Shown in pieces: positions 33,386 through 42,164 of a stretch of DNA of 64,000 nucleotides. The notes under the pieces were generated by a model. The model was not told the origin of the DNA. It made no database searches and saw nothing but the letters and a program-made list of their open reading frames with translations. The position numbers and the translations under genes were made by a program. Position 1 is the stretch's first letter; every line of letters begins with the position of its first letter. The stretch comes from Peribacillus simplex (GTDB lineage: Bacteria; Bacillota; Bacilli; Bacillales; DSM-1321): contig NZ_CP126106.1 of the NCBI RefSeq assembly GCF_030123325.1, forward strand, positions 2,756,001-2,820,000, given 5' to 3'.

Positions 33386-34057
33386 ATGAAAAAAAAGATA
33401 GGCTGCTTGCATGCACATTATACAAATATACAATACATAGAAAACGCATTCTCGAAATTCGATATTGAATGGCTCCATTTTGTAGATCCGGGATTGATGC
33501 AACGGGTTTCAACGGATGAAAATTTTAAGAATTCGGATGCTCAAAAAAGGGTTAAACAACAAGTCGAATGGATTGCCGAATGTAAAGTGGATGCCATTCT
33601 GATAACCTGTACAAACTATATCGCCTTTTTAAACGAAGAACAGCTATCCATACCCATGCCCATCATTAAAATCGATGAACCATATTTTGAGCGAATTTTC
33701 CAATTGCAGCAGCCGCAGATAATATTATTCACGAACCCTGCCACTGTTGAAGGAACAGTCAAACGTTTAAATGCCCATGCTGAAAAATATGGGGTTGTGG
33801 ATTTTGAAGTTATCATCATCGACAATGCCTTTGAATTCATTATGCAGGGATTGGGAGAGAGGTATAACCAGGAAATTTTGAACTTCTTATACCGGTTTAA
33901 TAACGAAAATAGACCGCTGTCGGTGGCTCAACTATCAATGGTCGAAGCAGCAAAGAGATATGAACTTCAGACAGGAATGACAGTTTTAAATCCATTGGAT
34001 GCATTAGTTGATTCCATGATCGTTCAACTGGAACTACGTTCATTGAGTGGTCTTTGA
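33386..34057 (+). CDS. Aspartate/glutamate racemase superfamily-like protein
   Basis: The protein is 223 aa. N-terminus KKKIGCLHAHYTNIQYIENA, then a central VDAILITCTNYIAF where Asp/Glu racemases and maleate isomerases carry a catalytic Cys in a TCTN/TCN context (about residue 75). IILFTNPATVEGTVKRL fits the TNPATV nucleotide-like loop of the family. The second catalytic Cys is not evident, so it may not racemise amino acids. AGGAAGCGGGAG precedes the ATG. It is monocistronic; a terminator follows. Confidence 0.5.
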   Translation: MKKKIGCLHAHYTNIQYIENAFSKFDIEWLHFVDPGLMQRVSTDENFKNSDAQKRVKQQVEWIAECKVDAILITCTNYIAFLNEEQLSIPMPIIKIDEPYFERIFQLQQPQIILFTNPATVEGTVKRLNAHAEKYGVVDFEVIIIDNAFEFIMQGLGERYNQEILNFLYRFNNENRPLSVAQLSMVEAAKRYELQTGMTVLNPLDALVDSMIVQLELRSLSGL

Positions 34058-34120
34058 ATCAAATGATTTCTGGTGCCGCATGAACGGAATGATTTTTCAT
34101 TGTATACGGAAGAAAATAAA

Positions 34121-34167
34121 AAAATCCTTGCATCATTCGCTTAAATCCCAGTGCAGGGATTTTTTTT
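34121..34167. terminator. Rho-independent terminator
   Basis: AAAATCCTTGCA pairs with TGCAGGGATTTT (one G-T), followed by a long T run; shared by converging genes. Confidence 0.8.
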
Positions 34168-34168
34168 A

Positions 34169-34480
34169 TTATTCCTTTGTGCGGATTTGTTCACGGATGT
34201 TTTCAAGTTCTTCAAGGGATAGAGCTGTCAGTGAATTTTTTATTTCTTCTTCGACCCGTTTTCGATCAAGCTCCCTATATTCACTCCACCAATCCCGCAG
34301 CCCTTCGGTGTTTTCGAGAAGATACTCTATATCAATTTCTTCTTGCTCATCATCTGATAAATATCGCATGACCGATCCTAATAATCGATTGAGTTTGGCT
34401 ACTTCAATTTCCTTATCAGGTGAAGCGGGGGTATCTTTCACTTCTAAATCATCTTTAGACGGAACATTACGAGGTGTCAT
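34169..34480 (-). CDS. Small acidic hypothetical protein
   Basis: The protein is 103 aa with AGGAGG 5 nt before its ATG. It is highly charged and helical (RYLSDDEQEEIDIEYLLENT; WWSEYRELDRKRVEEEIKNS), without membrane or metal motifs. No family is recognised. Its single-gene setting and terminator suggest a small cytoplasmic protein. Confidence 0.6.
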   Translation of the reverse strand: MTPRNVPSKDDLEVKDTPASPDKEIEVAKLNRLLGSVMRYLSDDEQEEIDIEYLLENTEGLRDWWSEYRELDRKRVEEEIKNSLTALSLEELENIREQIRTKE

Positions 34481-34669
34481 TATATCCTCCTGTTTTTAAT
34501 ACTAGTGTTCCTAAAATGGCAGTTTTCAATATGTGTTTTTCGTATTTTTACGATTTTCATTTTTAAAAATATTATAAAATTTCAACATATACCTCGCTAG
34601 AATATATAGATTATATCATCATCCTTAAATAGGTTTAACAAAGTAATGGGTAGGTAAGGGGGAAAAATA

Positions 34670-34700
34670 TAAATAAAGGAATAGCTTAGTGCTATTCCTT
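34670..34700 (-). terminator. Terminator of the copper-binding protein gene
   Basis: AAGGAATAGC pairs perfectly with GCTATTCCTT around TTAGT, and the adjacent A-rich segment gives a U tail on the minus strand. Confidence 0.7.
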
Positions 34701-34703
34701 ACA

Positions 34704-35033
34704 TCAAGCGGCTAAATTTCTGCATTCTTCTGCACATCTAAAGCATGCCTCAGCACATTTTTGACAATGTTCAAGATCGTGTTTTTTACATTCGTTTCCA
34801 CAGCTTTCACAAATCTTGGCACAAACTGCGGCCAACTCTGAAATAAACGGTGTTCCTCTTCCTATCGCCTGTACTAAGTAAGAGCAAATATCCGCACATT
34901 CCCGATCCAAGCGAATGCACTCCACCATCATGTTTACATGATCTTCTTTTAAGCATGCGTCATAACAATGATTACAGGCGGTCATACAATCATTTAATAT
35001 TTGGATAACAGATGAATAATTCTCATGTGACAT
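34704..35033 (-). CDS. Four-helix-bundle copper-binding protein (Csp-like)
   Basis: The protein is 109 aa from the ATG at 35033, with TAGGAGGAG 9 nt upstream. It is very Cys-rich: CNHCYDAC, IRLDRECADICSYL, AAVCAKICESCGNECKKH, CQKCAEACFRCAEECRNLA. The CxxC/CxxxC spacing along four helices matches copper-storage or YhjQ-type proteins that hold Cu(I) inside a helical bundle. There is no signal peptide, so it is cytosolic. It probably buffers excess copper. No copper pump or regulator is adjacent. Confidence 0.88.
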   Translation of the reverse strand: MSHENYSSVIQILNDCMTACNHCYDACLKEDHVNMMVECIRLDRECADICSYLVQAIGRGTPFISELAAVCAKICESCGNECKKHDLEHCQKCAEACFRCAEECRNLAA

Positions 35034-35209
35034 GAACAAATCTCCTCCTAAATATGTTCTCTCCCTTACCATTATCCTTTAAATTGCTCCTGTAAACTTC
35101 TATTAGGACAAGGTGAATGGGTCTAATATAAAACTGACCGGACAAGCGAAGGAGTTTAGGGAATTAATGGAAGGGACAGTGCATAAATTTAAATGAAAGG
35201 AGTGGATAT

Positions 35210-35599
35210 ATGAAAATGTTTATTAAATTAAGTGTGGCCAGTGTCTCCGGAGCCGTCGTGTATTTGATATATAATGTCAACCAGACGCTGCGTAAAGGAA
35301 TGGGAACGCTCGAAGAAACAAATAAGACACTGGAAGAGGTAAGAAATGCGGTACATGGATTGACGCAAGAGTCCAAACAATTGATCCACTCTGCCAATCA
35401 AATTACAGCGGATGTTAAAGGGAAGATGGAAAATGTCGATCCATTGCTGGAATCAGCTCAAGATGTTGGGGAAATGATTCATAATGTAACCAATTCCATG
35501 AAAGAAGCGAGTTTGGAAGGCCGCCCTAAGGATTTATCCACTCCGACAGTTCCTTCGACTCGAACTGAAACGGAGGGGGTTCAAATAATAATCAAATAG
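35210..35599 (+). CDS. DUF948 domain protein
   Basis: The protein is 129 aa. One N-terminal membrane helix (about 3-22) is followed by a long coiled coil with NKTLEEVRNAVHGLTQESKQ and DVKGKMENVDPLLESAQDVG, the DUF948 (YtxG-like) pattern. Relatives are general-stress membrane proteins of unknown mechanism. AAAGGAG precedes the ATG. It is followed after 89 bp by a paralogue, which suggests a duplicated pair on one transcript. Confidence 0.82.
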   Translation: MKMFIKLSVASVSGAVVYLIYNVNQTLRKGMGTLEETNKTLEEVRNAVHGLTQESKQLIHSANQITADVKGKMENVDPLLESAQDVGEMIHNVTNSMKEASLEGRPKDLSTPTVPSTRTETEGVQIIIK

Positions 35600-35688
35600 T
35601 ATCATCATTTAAAAACAGGCACCCCGGGATTCACTAACATATTTAAAGCAATCGTTTCTACTATTTAATTTAGAGGGGGAGCTTTATC

Positions 35689-36054
35689 TTGATAATTCAA
35701 TATAGTGTGGCTGCGATCGCTTTAGCCTTCATTTGGTTGGTCGTATTTTTAATCAGTACTCTTCAAAAAGGAATGGTCACGATAGGAGAAGCCAATCAAA
35801 CATTGGCTGAGGTGAGAAATGCCATCCATGATTTGTCCGGCGAATCGAAACAACTATTGCAAACTGCAAATGAAATCACAGACGATGTAAAAACTAAAAT
35901 GAAAACGGTTGAACCATTATTGGATTCTGCTCAGGATGTTGGTGAAGCGATACATTCAGTTACAGACTCTGTTAAAAAAGCCACTAACGGTTTCCGTACA
36001 GAGTTTACCCCCAAAAAAATCAATGCTATCAAACCCAAAAACCAATTTAGATAA
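35689..36054 (+). CDS. DUF948 domain protein, paralogue
   Basis: The protein is 121 aa from a TTG start behind AGGGGGAG. The same design as its neighbour: membrane helix 5-24, then NQTLAEVRNAIHDLSGESKQ and DVKTKMKTVEPLLDSAQDVG. The two share about half their residues over 80 positions. The C-terminus is basic (TPKKINAIKPKNQFR) where the other is Pro/Thr-rich. A terminator closes the unit. Confidence 0.8.
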   Translation: MIIQYSVAAIALAFIWLVVFLISTLQKGMVTIGEANQTLAEVRNAIHDLSGESKQLLQTANEITDDVKTKMKTVEPLLDSAQDVGEAIHSVTDSVKKATNGFRTEFTPKKINAIKPKNQFR

Positions 36055-36073
36055 AAAGAAAATATTAAAAAAT

Positions 36074-36108
36074 GAAAGACACTACCGGGATTTGGAGTGT
36101 CTTTTTTT
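36074..36108 (+). terminator. Rho-independent terminator
   Basis: AAAGACACT pairs with AGTGTCTTT, followed by a T run. Confidence 0.75.
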
Positions 36109-36261
36109 GATGGTATGTATAATAGCTGTAGTCATATGCTTTATATGGATTTCGCCCTTGGTTTATATCTATAAGACCCATTTCTCTCATACAGATCTCT
36201 TTACACTCTGTATGAGAATATGGAACAAACATAAATTCTGTATGGATTATAGGACAAGCAA

Positions 36262-36453
36262 TTATTTTTCTGTCTTGTCACCTGCAGCATGACTGGATGT
36301 TTTTGAGTCATTGGAATGTTTGACGCCTTTACTTACATATGGTTTCGCACTTTTTTTCTTGTTGGCACTTGTTTTCCAACGATTCCAGCCCTTCTTGCCC
36401 GTGCCAGTGCCCGTTCCTTTACCCGTTCCATTCTTAGCCTTAGCTTTACTCAT
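36262..36453 (-). CDS. Small basic DUF3934-like protein
   Basis: The protein is 63 aa, very rich in Lys, Gly, Thr and Ser. The N-terminal GTGKGTGTGTGKKGWNRWK and AKPYVSKG motifs match a small Bacillus family that I believe is DUF3934. GGAGTGA sits 6 nt upstream of the ATG. The function is unknown; its basic disordered nature suggests nucleic acid binding. Just downstream (36185-36217) is a perfect 11-bp inverted repeat, TCTCATACAGA with its complement, lacking a T run. Confidence 0.6.
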   Translation of the reverse strand: MSKAKAKNGTGKGTGTGTGKKGWNRWKTSANKKKSAKPYVSKGVKHSNDSKTSSHAAGDKTEK

Positions 36454-36613
36454 GAAATCACTCCATTATAATTCTATGGTTAGTTTAAACCATTTTACTT
36501 GATTATTACCCAAGTATGTTGAAATATACAGTAACGAAGGTGATATGTACAGGGAAAGGCTCAATATTTTTAATCATAATCGAAATAAACCTAAAACAGC
36601 AAGGGTTTTTGCC

Positions 36614-37945
36614 TCACTTTATCGATATGGATCTTGATTTCGTCAGTAAGATGCTTATGCCGATTTTTTTACAAATGGTCAAGTAGTGCATGAAAGTTAA
36701 TAATACAGCACCGGTATTCATTCCTAAAATGATTCCTCCCATATTAAGAGAAGCCTGAGACCCTAGAATATACATCATTAAAAAGGCAACAATATGGGAC
36801 CATACGGTATGGATGAAAGCATCCTTCACTAAACCCAGGCCGATGAGATAAGCTTGCATGGGAATGACAAAAAAATGAAAAAGGAAATAAGGACATAATA
36901 ATTTCAAATAGTATGCGGCAGATGTTGAAGAAAAAAAGAGGGAGGTTAAAGGTTCCGCAAAGAAATAAATGAAAATCACAGCCGGAACTCCATATAATAC
37001 GGTGAAAGACATCGATTTTTGCAATAAAACCCTCAATTTTTCCTTATCCTGCTTCTTGTAAGCATTCGAAACATTCGGAATGAGCATGATCATTAAGGAA
37101 TGCGCGATAAAGGCCGGAAAGAAGCCAATCGTCATCGCAACACCAGTCAGCATTCCAAAGTGCTCTGTAGCCACTACCGCACCGAATCCTGCCGAAAGAA
37201 GGGCAGTATGGATCAAAAAAGGTTGGATGGCATTCGTTATCGCATGAAAGATCCTTAACCCCATGGTGGGCAGCGAAACGGCCAATAACTTTTGTCGTGC
37301 ATGTTTACCGGTTGTCCACGAGTTCGTACCGCGCCTCATGATGCGCATTTGAAGAATCAAAAGGTTGATCAAGTATAGAAAAACGAGGAACTCACTGCCG
37401 ATCAAAACAAAAAAGGCCATCAATAATGACTTTTCCTGGTTAAAATGAAATAAATTAAACATGAGGAAAAGCAAAACGAATTGAATGATATCTTTTAAAA
37501 AGTTGGATAAGGCAATCTTCCCCATTTGCTGGACACCCATGAAATAACCCCTAGCAATCGATGAAAAGGAAACTATGGGGATCAATGAGATGAGCAGCCA
37601 TTTAATATAGGGATGGTATCTGTCCATTATGGATGAGAAGGAAAGTATGAAAGGCATGACTATACACATAACCAATACCACGACTGCAGCCATTTTAAGT
37701 GCATGAATGATAAGATTATAATGCATTGCCTGTTTATTTTCCGCAACGAATTTCGAAATGGAAATATGTAATTCAAGGCTGGCGATCACATATATCAAAA
37801 AGAAAATTGGCAATATGGACATATAAAGCCCCATGCCCTCTTCGTGTAATTCCCTGGCCAGGAGCATGTTCACTAAAAATTCGATACATTCACCAAAAAA
37901 CGCTGCGACAATCAAAATGAGCGTTCCTTTATAAAAAGACTTCAT
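36614..37945 (-). CDS. Polysaccharide flippase-like protein (SpoVB/MOP superfamily)
   Basis: The protein is 443 aa with 12-14 predicted helices. The N-terminus MKSFYKGTLILIVAAFFGEC and later ARGYFMGVQQMGKIALSNFL are typical of the SpoVB/YtgP group that flips lipid-linked sugars. SpoVB proper is ~520 aa, so this is a shorter paralogue. AGGAGTGGG precedes the ATG. It may act in cell wall or spore cortex glycan export. No glycosyltransferases are adjacent. Confidence 0.75.
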   Translation of the reverse strand: MKSFYKGTLILIVAAFFGECIEFLVNMLLARELHEEGMGLYMSILPIFFLIYVIASLELHISISKFVAENKQAMHYNLIIHALKMAAVVVLVMCIVMPFILSFSSIMDRYHPYIKWLLISLIPIVSFSSIARGYFMGVQQMGKIALSNFLKDIIQFVLLFLMFNLFHFNQEKSLLMAFFVLIGSEFLVFLYLINLLILQMRIMRRGTNSWTTGKHARQKLLAVSLPTMGLRIFHAITNAIQPFLIHTALLSAGFGAVVATEHFGMLTGVAMTIGFFPAFIAHSLMIMLIPNVSNAYKKQDKEKLRVLLQKSMSFTVLYGVPAVIFIYFFAEPLTSLFFSSTSAAYYLKLLCPYFLFHFFVIPMQAYLIGLGLVKDAFIHTVWSHIVAFLMMYILGSQASLNMGGIILGMNTGAVLLTFMHYLTICKKIGISILLTKSRSISIK

Positions 37946-38295
37946 GTTGGCCCACTCCTAACAAGGTGTTTGTATAAAGATATGAGACATGCCATGGAAT
38001 ATTCATGAGGAACTGCAGTTCCCGGCGATACCAAATGCGGTTATGCCTATGGCAATCCTTATTAATCGCTGTTGAAAGATAAAAAATTAAATCAGGGTAA
38101 GGGTGGGAAATAGAATGGTTACATTCATTTCTAATGGGAAAATCATTAGCCATGCCATCTTCATCAAAAGGATTCATACGGTGATATTCGTTGGTCGATC
38201 GAGTCAGATGAATCATGAACATAAGAATGGGACTTGAATTTCGCTTTGAAATTCATGCTTTATTTTGCTATCCTTTAGCAGAGGGGATGATCAAT

Positions 38296-38574
38296 ATGAA
38301 ATTCACATCTATTAGTCAATCAAATATAGATGAATTGTGCATTGCGTTTGAAAGTTGTCTTACGAAACATGACATTACATTTAAATATGTAGATATGACG
38401 GAAGATAACGGGATCATAACGTTTATTTTTTGTAATGACCCGGAAAATGCGAGATCGGTCGACATGGAAAGTGAACGCTTCATTGGATTGGATACCGATT
38501 ACATAGCCAAGGAAATTTTAGAGCCAATCCTGCCAAGATTAAAAGAATTTGTACAATATAAAATCATCGATTAA
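38296..38574 (+). CDS. Small hypothetical protein
   Basis: The protein is 92 aa from the ATG at 38296, chosen because GAGGGG lies 9 nt upstream; the longer frame from 38215 has no such signal. It is acidic, mixed alpha/beta (SQSNIDELCIAFESCLTKH; GIITFIFCNDPENARS), with no membrane segment. No family recognised. It may be a small cytoplasmic factor. Confidence 0.5.
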   Translation: MKFTSISQSNIDELCIAFESCLTKHDITFKYVDMTEDNGIITFIFCNDPENARSVDMESERFIGLDTDYIAKEILEPILPRLKEFVQYKIID

Positions 38575-38724
38575 GATGATTTTTTTGTTTTCATACTTGT
38601 TTTTATTGCCGAGATGGGCTGGAAATTTAACTTCCTATTATATGCGTATTATTATGGACAGGGTATGGTTAGGGAACTAAAAAAGCTGGAAAGCGGTTTA
38701 CCATTGGGTAGCCATATTAAATAA

Positions 38725-38768
38725 AAGAAATACCCTGGGTGTGTAAACATCCAGGGTATTTCTTCTTT
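38725..38768. terminator. Hairpin terminator
   Basis: AAGAAATACCCTGG (38725-38738) pairs perfectly with CCAGGGTATTTCTT (38751-38764), with T-rich sequence on both outer sides; it can serve the permease on the minus strand. Confidence 0.75.
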
Positions 38769-38835
38769 GAACAGCTATCTTGATGGATTGTAAAGATCGC
38801 TGTTCACCATTTACTATACTACGAAGCTTTCTAGA

Positions 38836-40272
38836 TTAAATGACCATTTTTTTACCGGCATTTAATTCAACTTCCTGCTTGGGCGTTTCTATGGTCTTGT
38901 TTTTCTTCACTCTTAAGTGATAAACCGCATAACATCCAAGGAAGAATGCTCCCCCGCAATAAAGGGCCATTCGCTGCTCAGGAACAAACGCTAAACTGAT
39001 CATGACGATGCAGTTTGTTAGTAAGGCAAGAATGGGGATGAATGGGTATAGCGGAACTTTGAATTTCAAATTTTCTATCTTTCCACCTTGGCGGGTATAG
39101 GATTTTCTAAAGGCAAGAAGACTAGCAGATATGGCAATCCAGCCAATTTGTGCACCTAATCCTGCAAGGGAGAGAAGAAAGACGAATATTGTGTCTGCAG
39201 CTACTACACTTGAAAGTAAAGACAAACCGGCAATTGCAAGGGTGATAAGCAAGGCATTAAGCGGAATCCCTCTCTTATTCACCAAACCGAGCTTCGGACT
39301 TGCCATACCTTCTCTTGAGAGCGAGTAGAGCATACGTGTCGCAGCATAAAGACCGGAGTTCGCCACTGACAATAGTGCTGTGAGAATGATGAAGTTCATG
39401 ATGTCAGCTGCATACGGAACTCCGATACTATCTAGTACAACAACGAATGGACTTTCTGAGATGCTGGCTTTTTCCCTTGGGATCATCGCTGAAAGTACAG
39501 TGACCGAAAGAACAAAGAAGAAAAGGGTTCTCCAAACCGTTTGTTTGATGGATTTTGGTATGACCTTTTCCGGGTTTTCACTTTCTCCAGCGGCAATTCC
39601 GATTAATTCTGTGCCCTGGAAGGAAAAGTTCACTGTAATCATTGTGATTAGCAGGGCCGATATCCCATTGGGGAAAAGACCCTCAGCGAAAAAGTTGGAG
39701 AAAAATGGAGCTTCTTGTCCACCTTTCATATCAATCATTCCAAACATAGCAGCACCGCCAACGATGATGAAAAGAATGATGGCCAATACTTTTATGCTGG
39801 AAAAAACAAACTCCGATTCTCCAAATGCCTTTGCTGATAAGGCGTTTAGTGAAAAGATGAGAAAAGCGAAGATTGCACACCACATCCAAACGGGTGATTC
39901 AGGAAACCATCTTTGCATAAGCTGTCCTGCCGCCAAAAACTCTAAAGCAACTGTTACGGCCCAACCTAACCAGTAAAGCCATCCGATGGCAAAACCGGTT
40001 CCAGGACCGATGAACTTAGTCGCATATGTCTGAAACGAACCGGAAACAGGCATGGCAACGGATAGTTCACCTAGACAAAGCATCGTTAAATACATGATGA
40101 AGCCGCCGACTATGTAAGAGAGGATAGCACCGAAGGCTCCTGCTTCATGAATGGTATAGCCTGAACCAATGAAAAAGCCCGTACCAATACATCCCCCTAT
40201 TGAAATCATAAATAAATGTCTTGCTTTCATGCTCCGTTTTAATTCATTTGGTTGATTTTCTGCTGTTTTCAT
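38836..40272 (-). CDS. rocE: Arginine/basic amino acid permease (RocE/RocC type)
   Basis: The protein is 478 aa with 12 helices of the APC superfamily. N-terminus LKRSMKARHLFMISIGGCIG and the motifs CLGELSVAMPVSGSFQTYAT, NFSFQGTELIGIAAGESENP and TALLSVANSGLYAATRMLYS are close to RocE/RocC of B. subtilis. AAAGGAG is 7 nt before the ATG. It lies 371 bp downstream of arginase on the same strand, so import and cleavage of arginine are linked. RocE versus RocC versus another basic or aromatic amino acid permease cannot be settled by eye. Confidence 0.75.
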   Translation of the reverse strand: MKTAENQPNELKRSMKARHLFMISIGGCIGTGFFIGSGYTIHEAGAFGAILSYIVGGFIMYLTMLCLGELSVAMPVSGSFQTYATKFIGPGTGFAIGWLYWLGWAVTVALEFLAAGQLMQRWFPESPVWMWCAIFAFLIFSLNALSAKAFGESEFVFSSIKVLAIILFIIVGGAAMFGMIDMKGGQEAPFFSNFFAEGLFPNGISALLITMITVNFSFQGTELIGIAAGESENPEKVIPKSIKQTVWRTLFFFVLSVTVLSAMIPREKASISESPFVVVLDSIGVPYAADIMNFIILTALLSVANSGLYAATRMLYSLSREGMASPKLGLVNKRGIPLNALLITLAIAGLSLLSSVVAADTIFVFLLSLAGLGAQIGWIAISASLLAFRKSYTRQGGKIENLKFKVPLYPFIPILALLTNCIVMISLAFVPEQRMALYCGGAFFLGCYAVYHLRVKKNKTIETPKQEVELNAGKKMVI

Positions 40273-40379
40273 TGAAAAACTCCTTTACCTGATGGGTGCA
40301 AACGGTTTCATTTATGTTGGGACGTTATTAGGGAATTTGTGTTCTTACAAGTCTAATAGCTTTTGATTTTGATTCTTAG

Positions 40380-40529
40380 ATGATGTCGAATTCCCTCCGA
40401 AAAGAGATTACTTCTGCATTAAAAAAGCATGATTCAATGAACATAGGTACCTATGCAGAATTTATTTCGAAAGCGCCGCTTAATAAAGAAAGAGAAGCCA
40501 AGCGTCAGGAAACTAGGGATGTAAATTGA
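40380..40529 (+). CDS. Possible 49-aa ORF or gene fragment
   Basis: The frame encodes SLRKEITSALKKHDSMNIGT, AEFISKAPLNKEREAKRQET and a stop. Composition is protein-like and charged. No ribosome binding site precedes the ATG pair at 40380/40383, so it is probably a fragment. It lies antisense between rocF and the permease. Confidence 0.3.
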   Translation: MMSNSLRKEITSALKKHDSMNIGTYAEFISKAPLNKEREAKRQETRDVN

Positions 40530-40643
40530 TTCATGTCGATTATCCGCCAATGGGAAGAAGCTCATAAAAGAAGTATGGGCTTTTCCCTATGGAGCATCAC
40601 TTTAACGAACTCTCTATATTTCTATCAAAATCATAGAGTCCGA

Positions 40644-41594
40644 TTATTTAACATGAGCCAATAAATCAGGAGTGATATGATCTTCCGCTCCATATAATAA
40701 TTTTTCCCCAAGCAATGAGCCCATTAATGCGACAGCTACTTCAGCCGTTTTATTATGCTCGTCCAATATTGGGTTTATCTCAACAAACTCTGCCGATGTA
40801 ATGATATTAGCTTCAGCCAGCATTTCCATGGCAAGATGGCTTTCACGGTAGCTAATTCCTCCCATTACAGGCGTACCGACCCCAGGTGCATCATCTGGAT
40901 CAAGACCATCAAGGTCAAGTGATAAATGTACAAGATCCGTACGTTCTTTAAGATAGGCGATCGATTCTTCCATCACTTTTGTCATACCCATTCTATCAAT
41001 CTCATGCATCGTATAGACTTTAATTCCTTTTTCCCTGATTAACTCTTTCTCACCTTGGTCTAAAGAACGGGCACCAATGATGACAATGTTCTCTGGTTTG
41101 ACCTTTGGAGAATATCCGCCGATGTTAGTCAGTGCAGGGTGGCCAAGACCCAAACTTACGGCTAGGGACATACCGTGTATGTTTCCTGATGGGGAAGTTT
41201 CGGCAGTGTTTAAATCTCCATGTGCATCATACCATATTACACCTAAGTTTTCAGTATGCTTCGCTAAACCTGCTAATGTCCCGATTGCTATACTGTGATC
41301 TCCTCCTAATACTAAAGGAAACCGATTGGATTGGATGATTTCATCCACTTTTTGACTCAATTTTTCATTACCTTCTGCTACGTCCTGCAGATTCTTTAAA
41401 TTTGTGTCGATATCACTTTGTGCTCTTTCCTGTATTTCTACTTTAATATCACCTTCATCACGGACAGTATAGCCAATATTTTCTAGTCTTTCACTCAATC
41501 CTGCATATCTTATGGCACTCGGCCCCATATCCACTCCTCTTCTAGTTTGACCAAGATCCATTGGAACACCAATAATTGAAATTTCCTTCTTCAT
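40644..41594 (-). CDS. rocF: Arginase
   Basis: The protein is 316 aa from the ATG at 41594, with GGAGG 7 nt upstream. All manganese motifs are intact: GGDHSIAIG (about 110), DAHGDLN (about 137), SLDLDGLDP (about 240). N-terminus ISIIGVPMDLGQTRRGVDMG is typical of Bacillus RocF (296 aa); the C-terminus is about 15 residues longer. It splits arginine into ornithine and urea. Ornithine aminotransferase (rocD) and urease are not in the window. No sigma-54 type -24/-12 promoter is seen upstream, unlike B. subtilis rocDEF. Confidence 0.93.
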   Translation of the reverse strand: MKKEISIIGVPMDLGQTRRGVDMGPSAIRYAGLSERLENIGYTVRDEGDIKVEIQERAQSDIDTNLKNLQDVAEGNEKLSQKVDEIIQSNRFPLVLGGDHSIAIGTLAGLAKHTENLGVIWYDAHGDLNTAETSPSGNIHGMSLAVSLGLGHPALTNIGGYSPKVKPENIVIIGARSLDQGEKELIREKGIKVYTMHEIDRMGMTKVMEESIAYLKERTDLVHLSLDLDGLDPDDAPGVGTPVMGGISYRESHLAMEMLAEANIITSAEFVEINPILDEHNKTAEVAVALMGSLLGEKLLYGAEDHITPDLLAHVK

Positions 41595-41618
41595 GTGTAA
41601 TTCCTCCTTCGATTTTTC

Positions 41619-41636
41619 TACCCTAGTATAAGGGTA
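41619..41636. promoter_or_regulatory. Palindromic operator candidate of rocF
   Basis: TACCCTAGTATAAGGGTA has perfect TACCCT/AGGGTA arms, 25 bp upstream of the rocF start, overlapping the expected promoter. Part of the motif (AGGGTAAAAG) recurs at about 41693. Confidence 0.5.
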
Positions 41637-42100
41637 AAAGGATAGATGACTCAACTCGACATTTTTTTGAATATTTATACGATTGAGAAAAGGGTAAAAG
41701 TCTTGGGTTAAATTTCCTACTATTGATTATTTATGAAAAGGATTTATTACCATTAGGGGTATAAGGAAAGTTGGCTGAACCCCTTTAAAACTGCGTTTTT
41801 TCAGATTTTTATCCCAAGAATGGAAGTGATAGCGCTACCAAACGGAATCTATGGCCGGGGAAGATTCAGAAGATATTGAATATATTTTACTAGTTACATT
41901 TATTCATGAAAAAGAGCGGTTTTACCTGAAATGCATGGAAGGATTTTTCATTTTTATATGGAATATATAAAAAAAGACTAAAAATATTTAGTAGCTTAAA
42001 AGAATTTCACGAATTTTTTTCATCTAACTCAATGAGTACTTTGTATTTAGACGCAGTTTGAACTGGGAGGTATTCATATCAAAGGGTTTGTTTCCCGTAA

Positions 42101-42141
42101 AAAAAGGTAAAGAGCGGCAGGCTGGATTGCTGCTCTTTACC
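42101..42141 (-). terminator. Rho-independent terminator
   Basis: GGTAAAGAGC (42106-42115) pairs with GCTCTTTACC (42132-42141), and A5 at 42101-42105 gives the U tail on the minus strand. Confidence 0.8.
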
Positions 42142-42164
42142 TACCGTTAAACTATATGATGGTT

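Larger units (their letters stand above)
41595..42164. other. Intergenic region upstream of rocF
   Basis: No gene is seen. It holds the palindrome at 41619, an ArgR/AhrC-like half site (TTGAATATTTATACGA, about 41668), and a cre-like TGATAGCGCTACCA at 41827-41840 (12 of 14 matches). Together these suggest arginine and carbon control of rocF. Confidence 0.4.

Noticed and set aside
36185..36217. Perfect 11-bp inverted repeat
   Set aside because: Lacks a U tail and any promoter context; noted with the DUF3934-like gene rather than called as a separate element.
37929..38222. 97-codon minus-strand frame upstream of the flippase gene
   Set aside because: It overlaps the flippase's own start and binding site, and has no start signal or recognisable domain.
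39380..39976. Long plus-strand frame (198 codons) opposite the permease
   Set aside because: Shadow of the membrane protein gene on the other strand; no start signal and no known domain.
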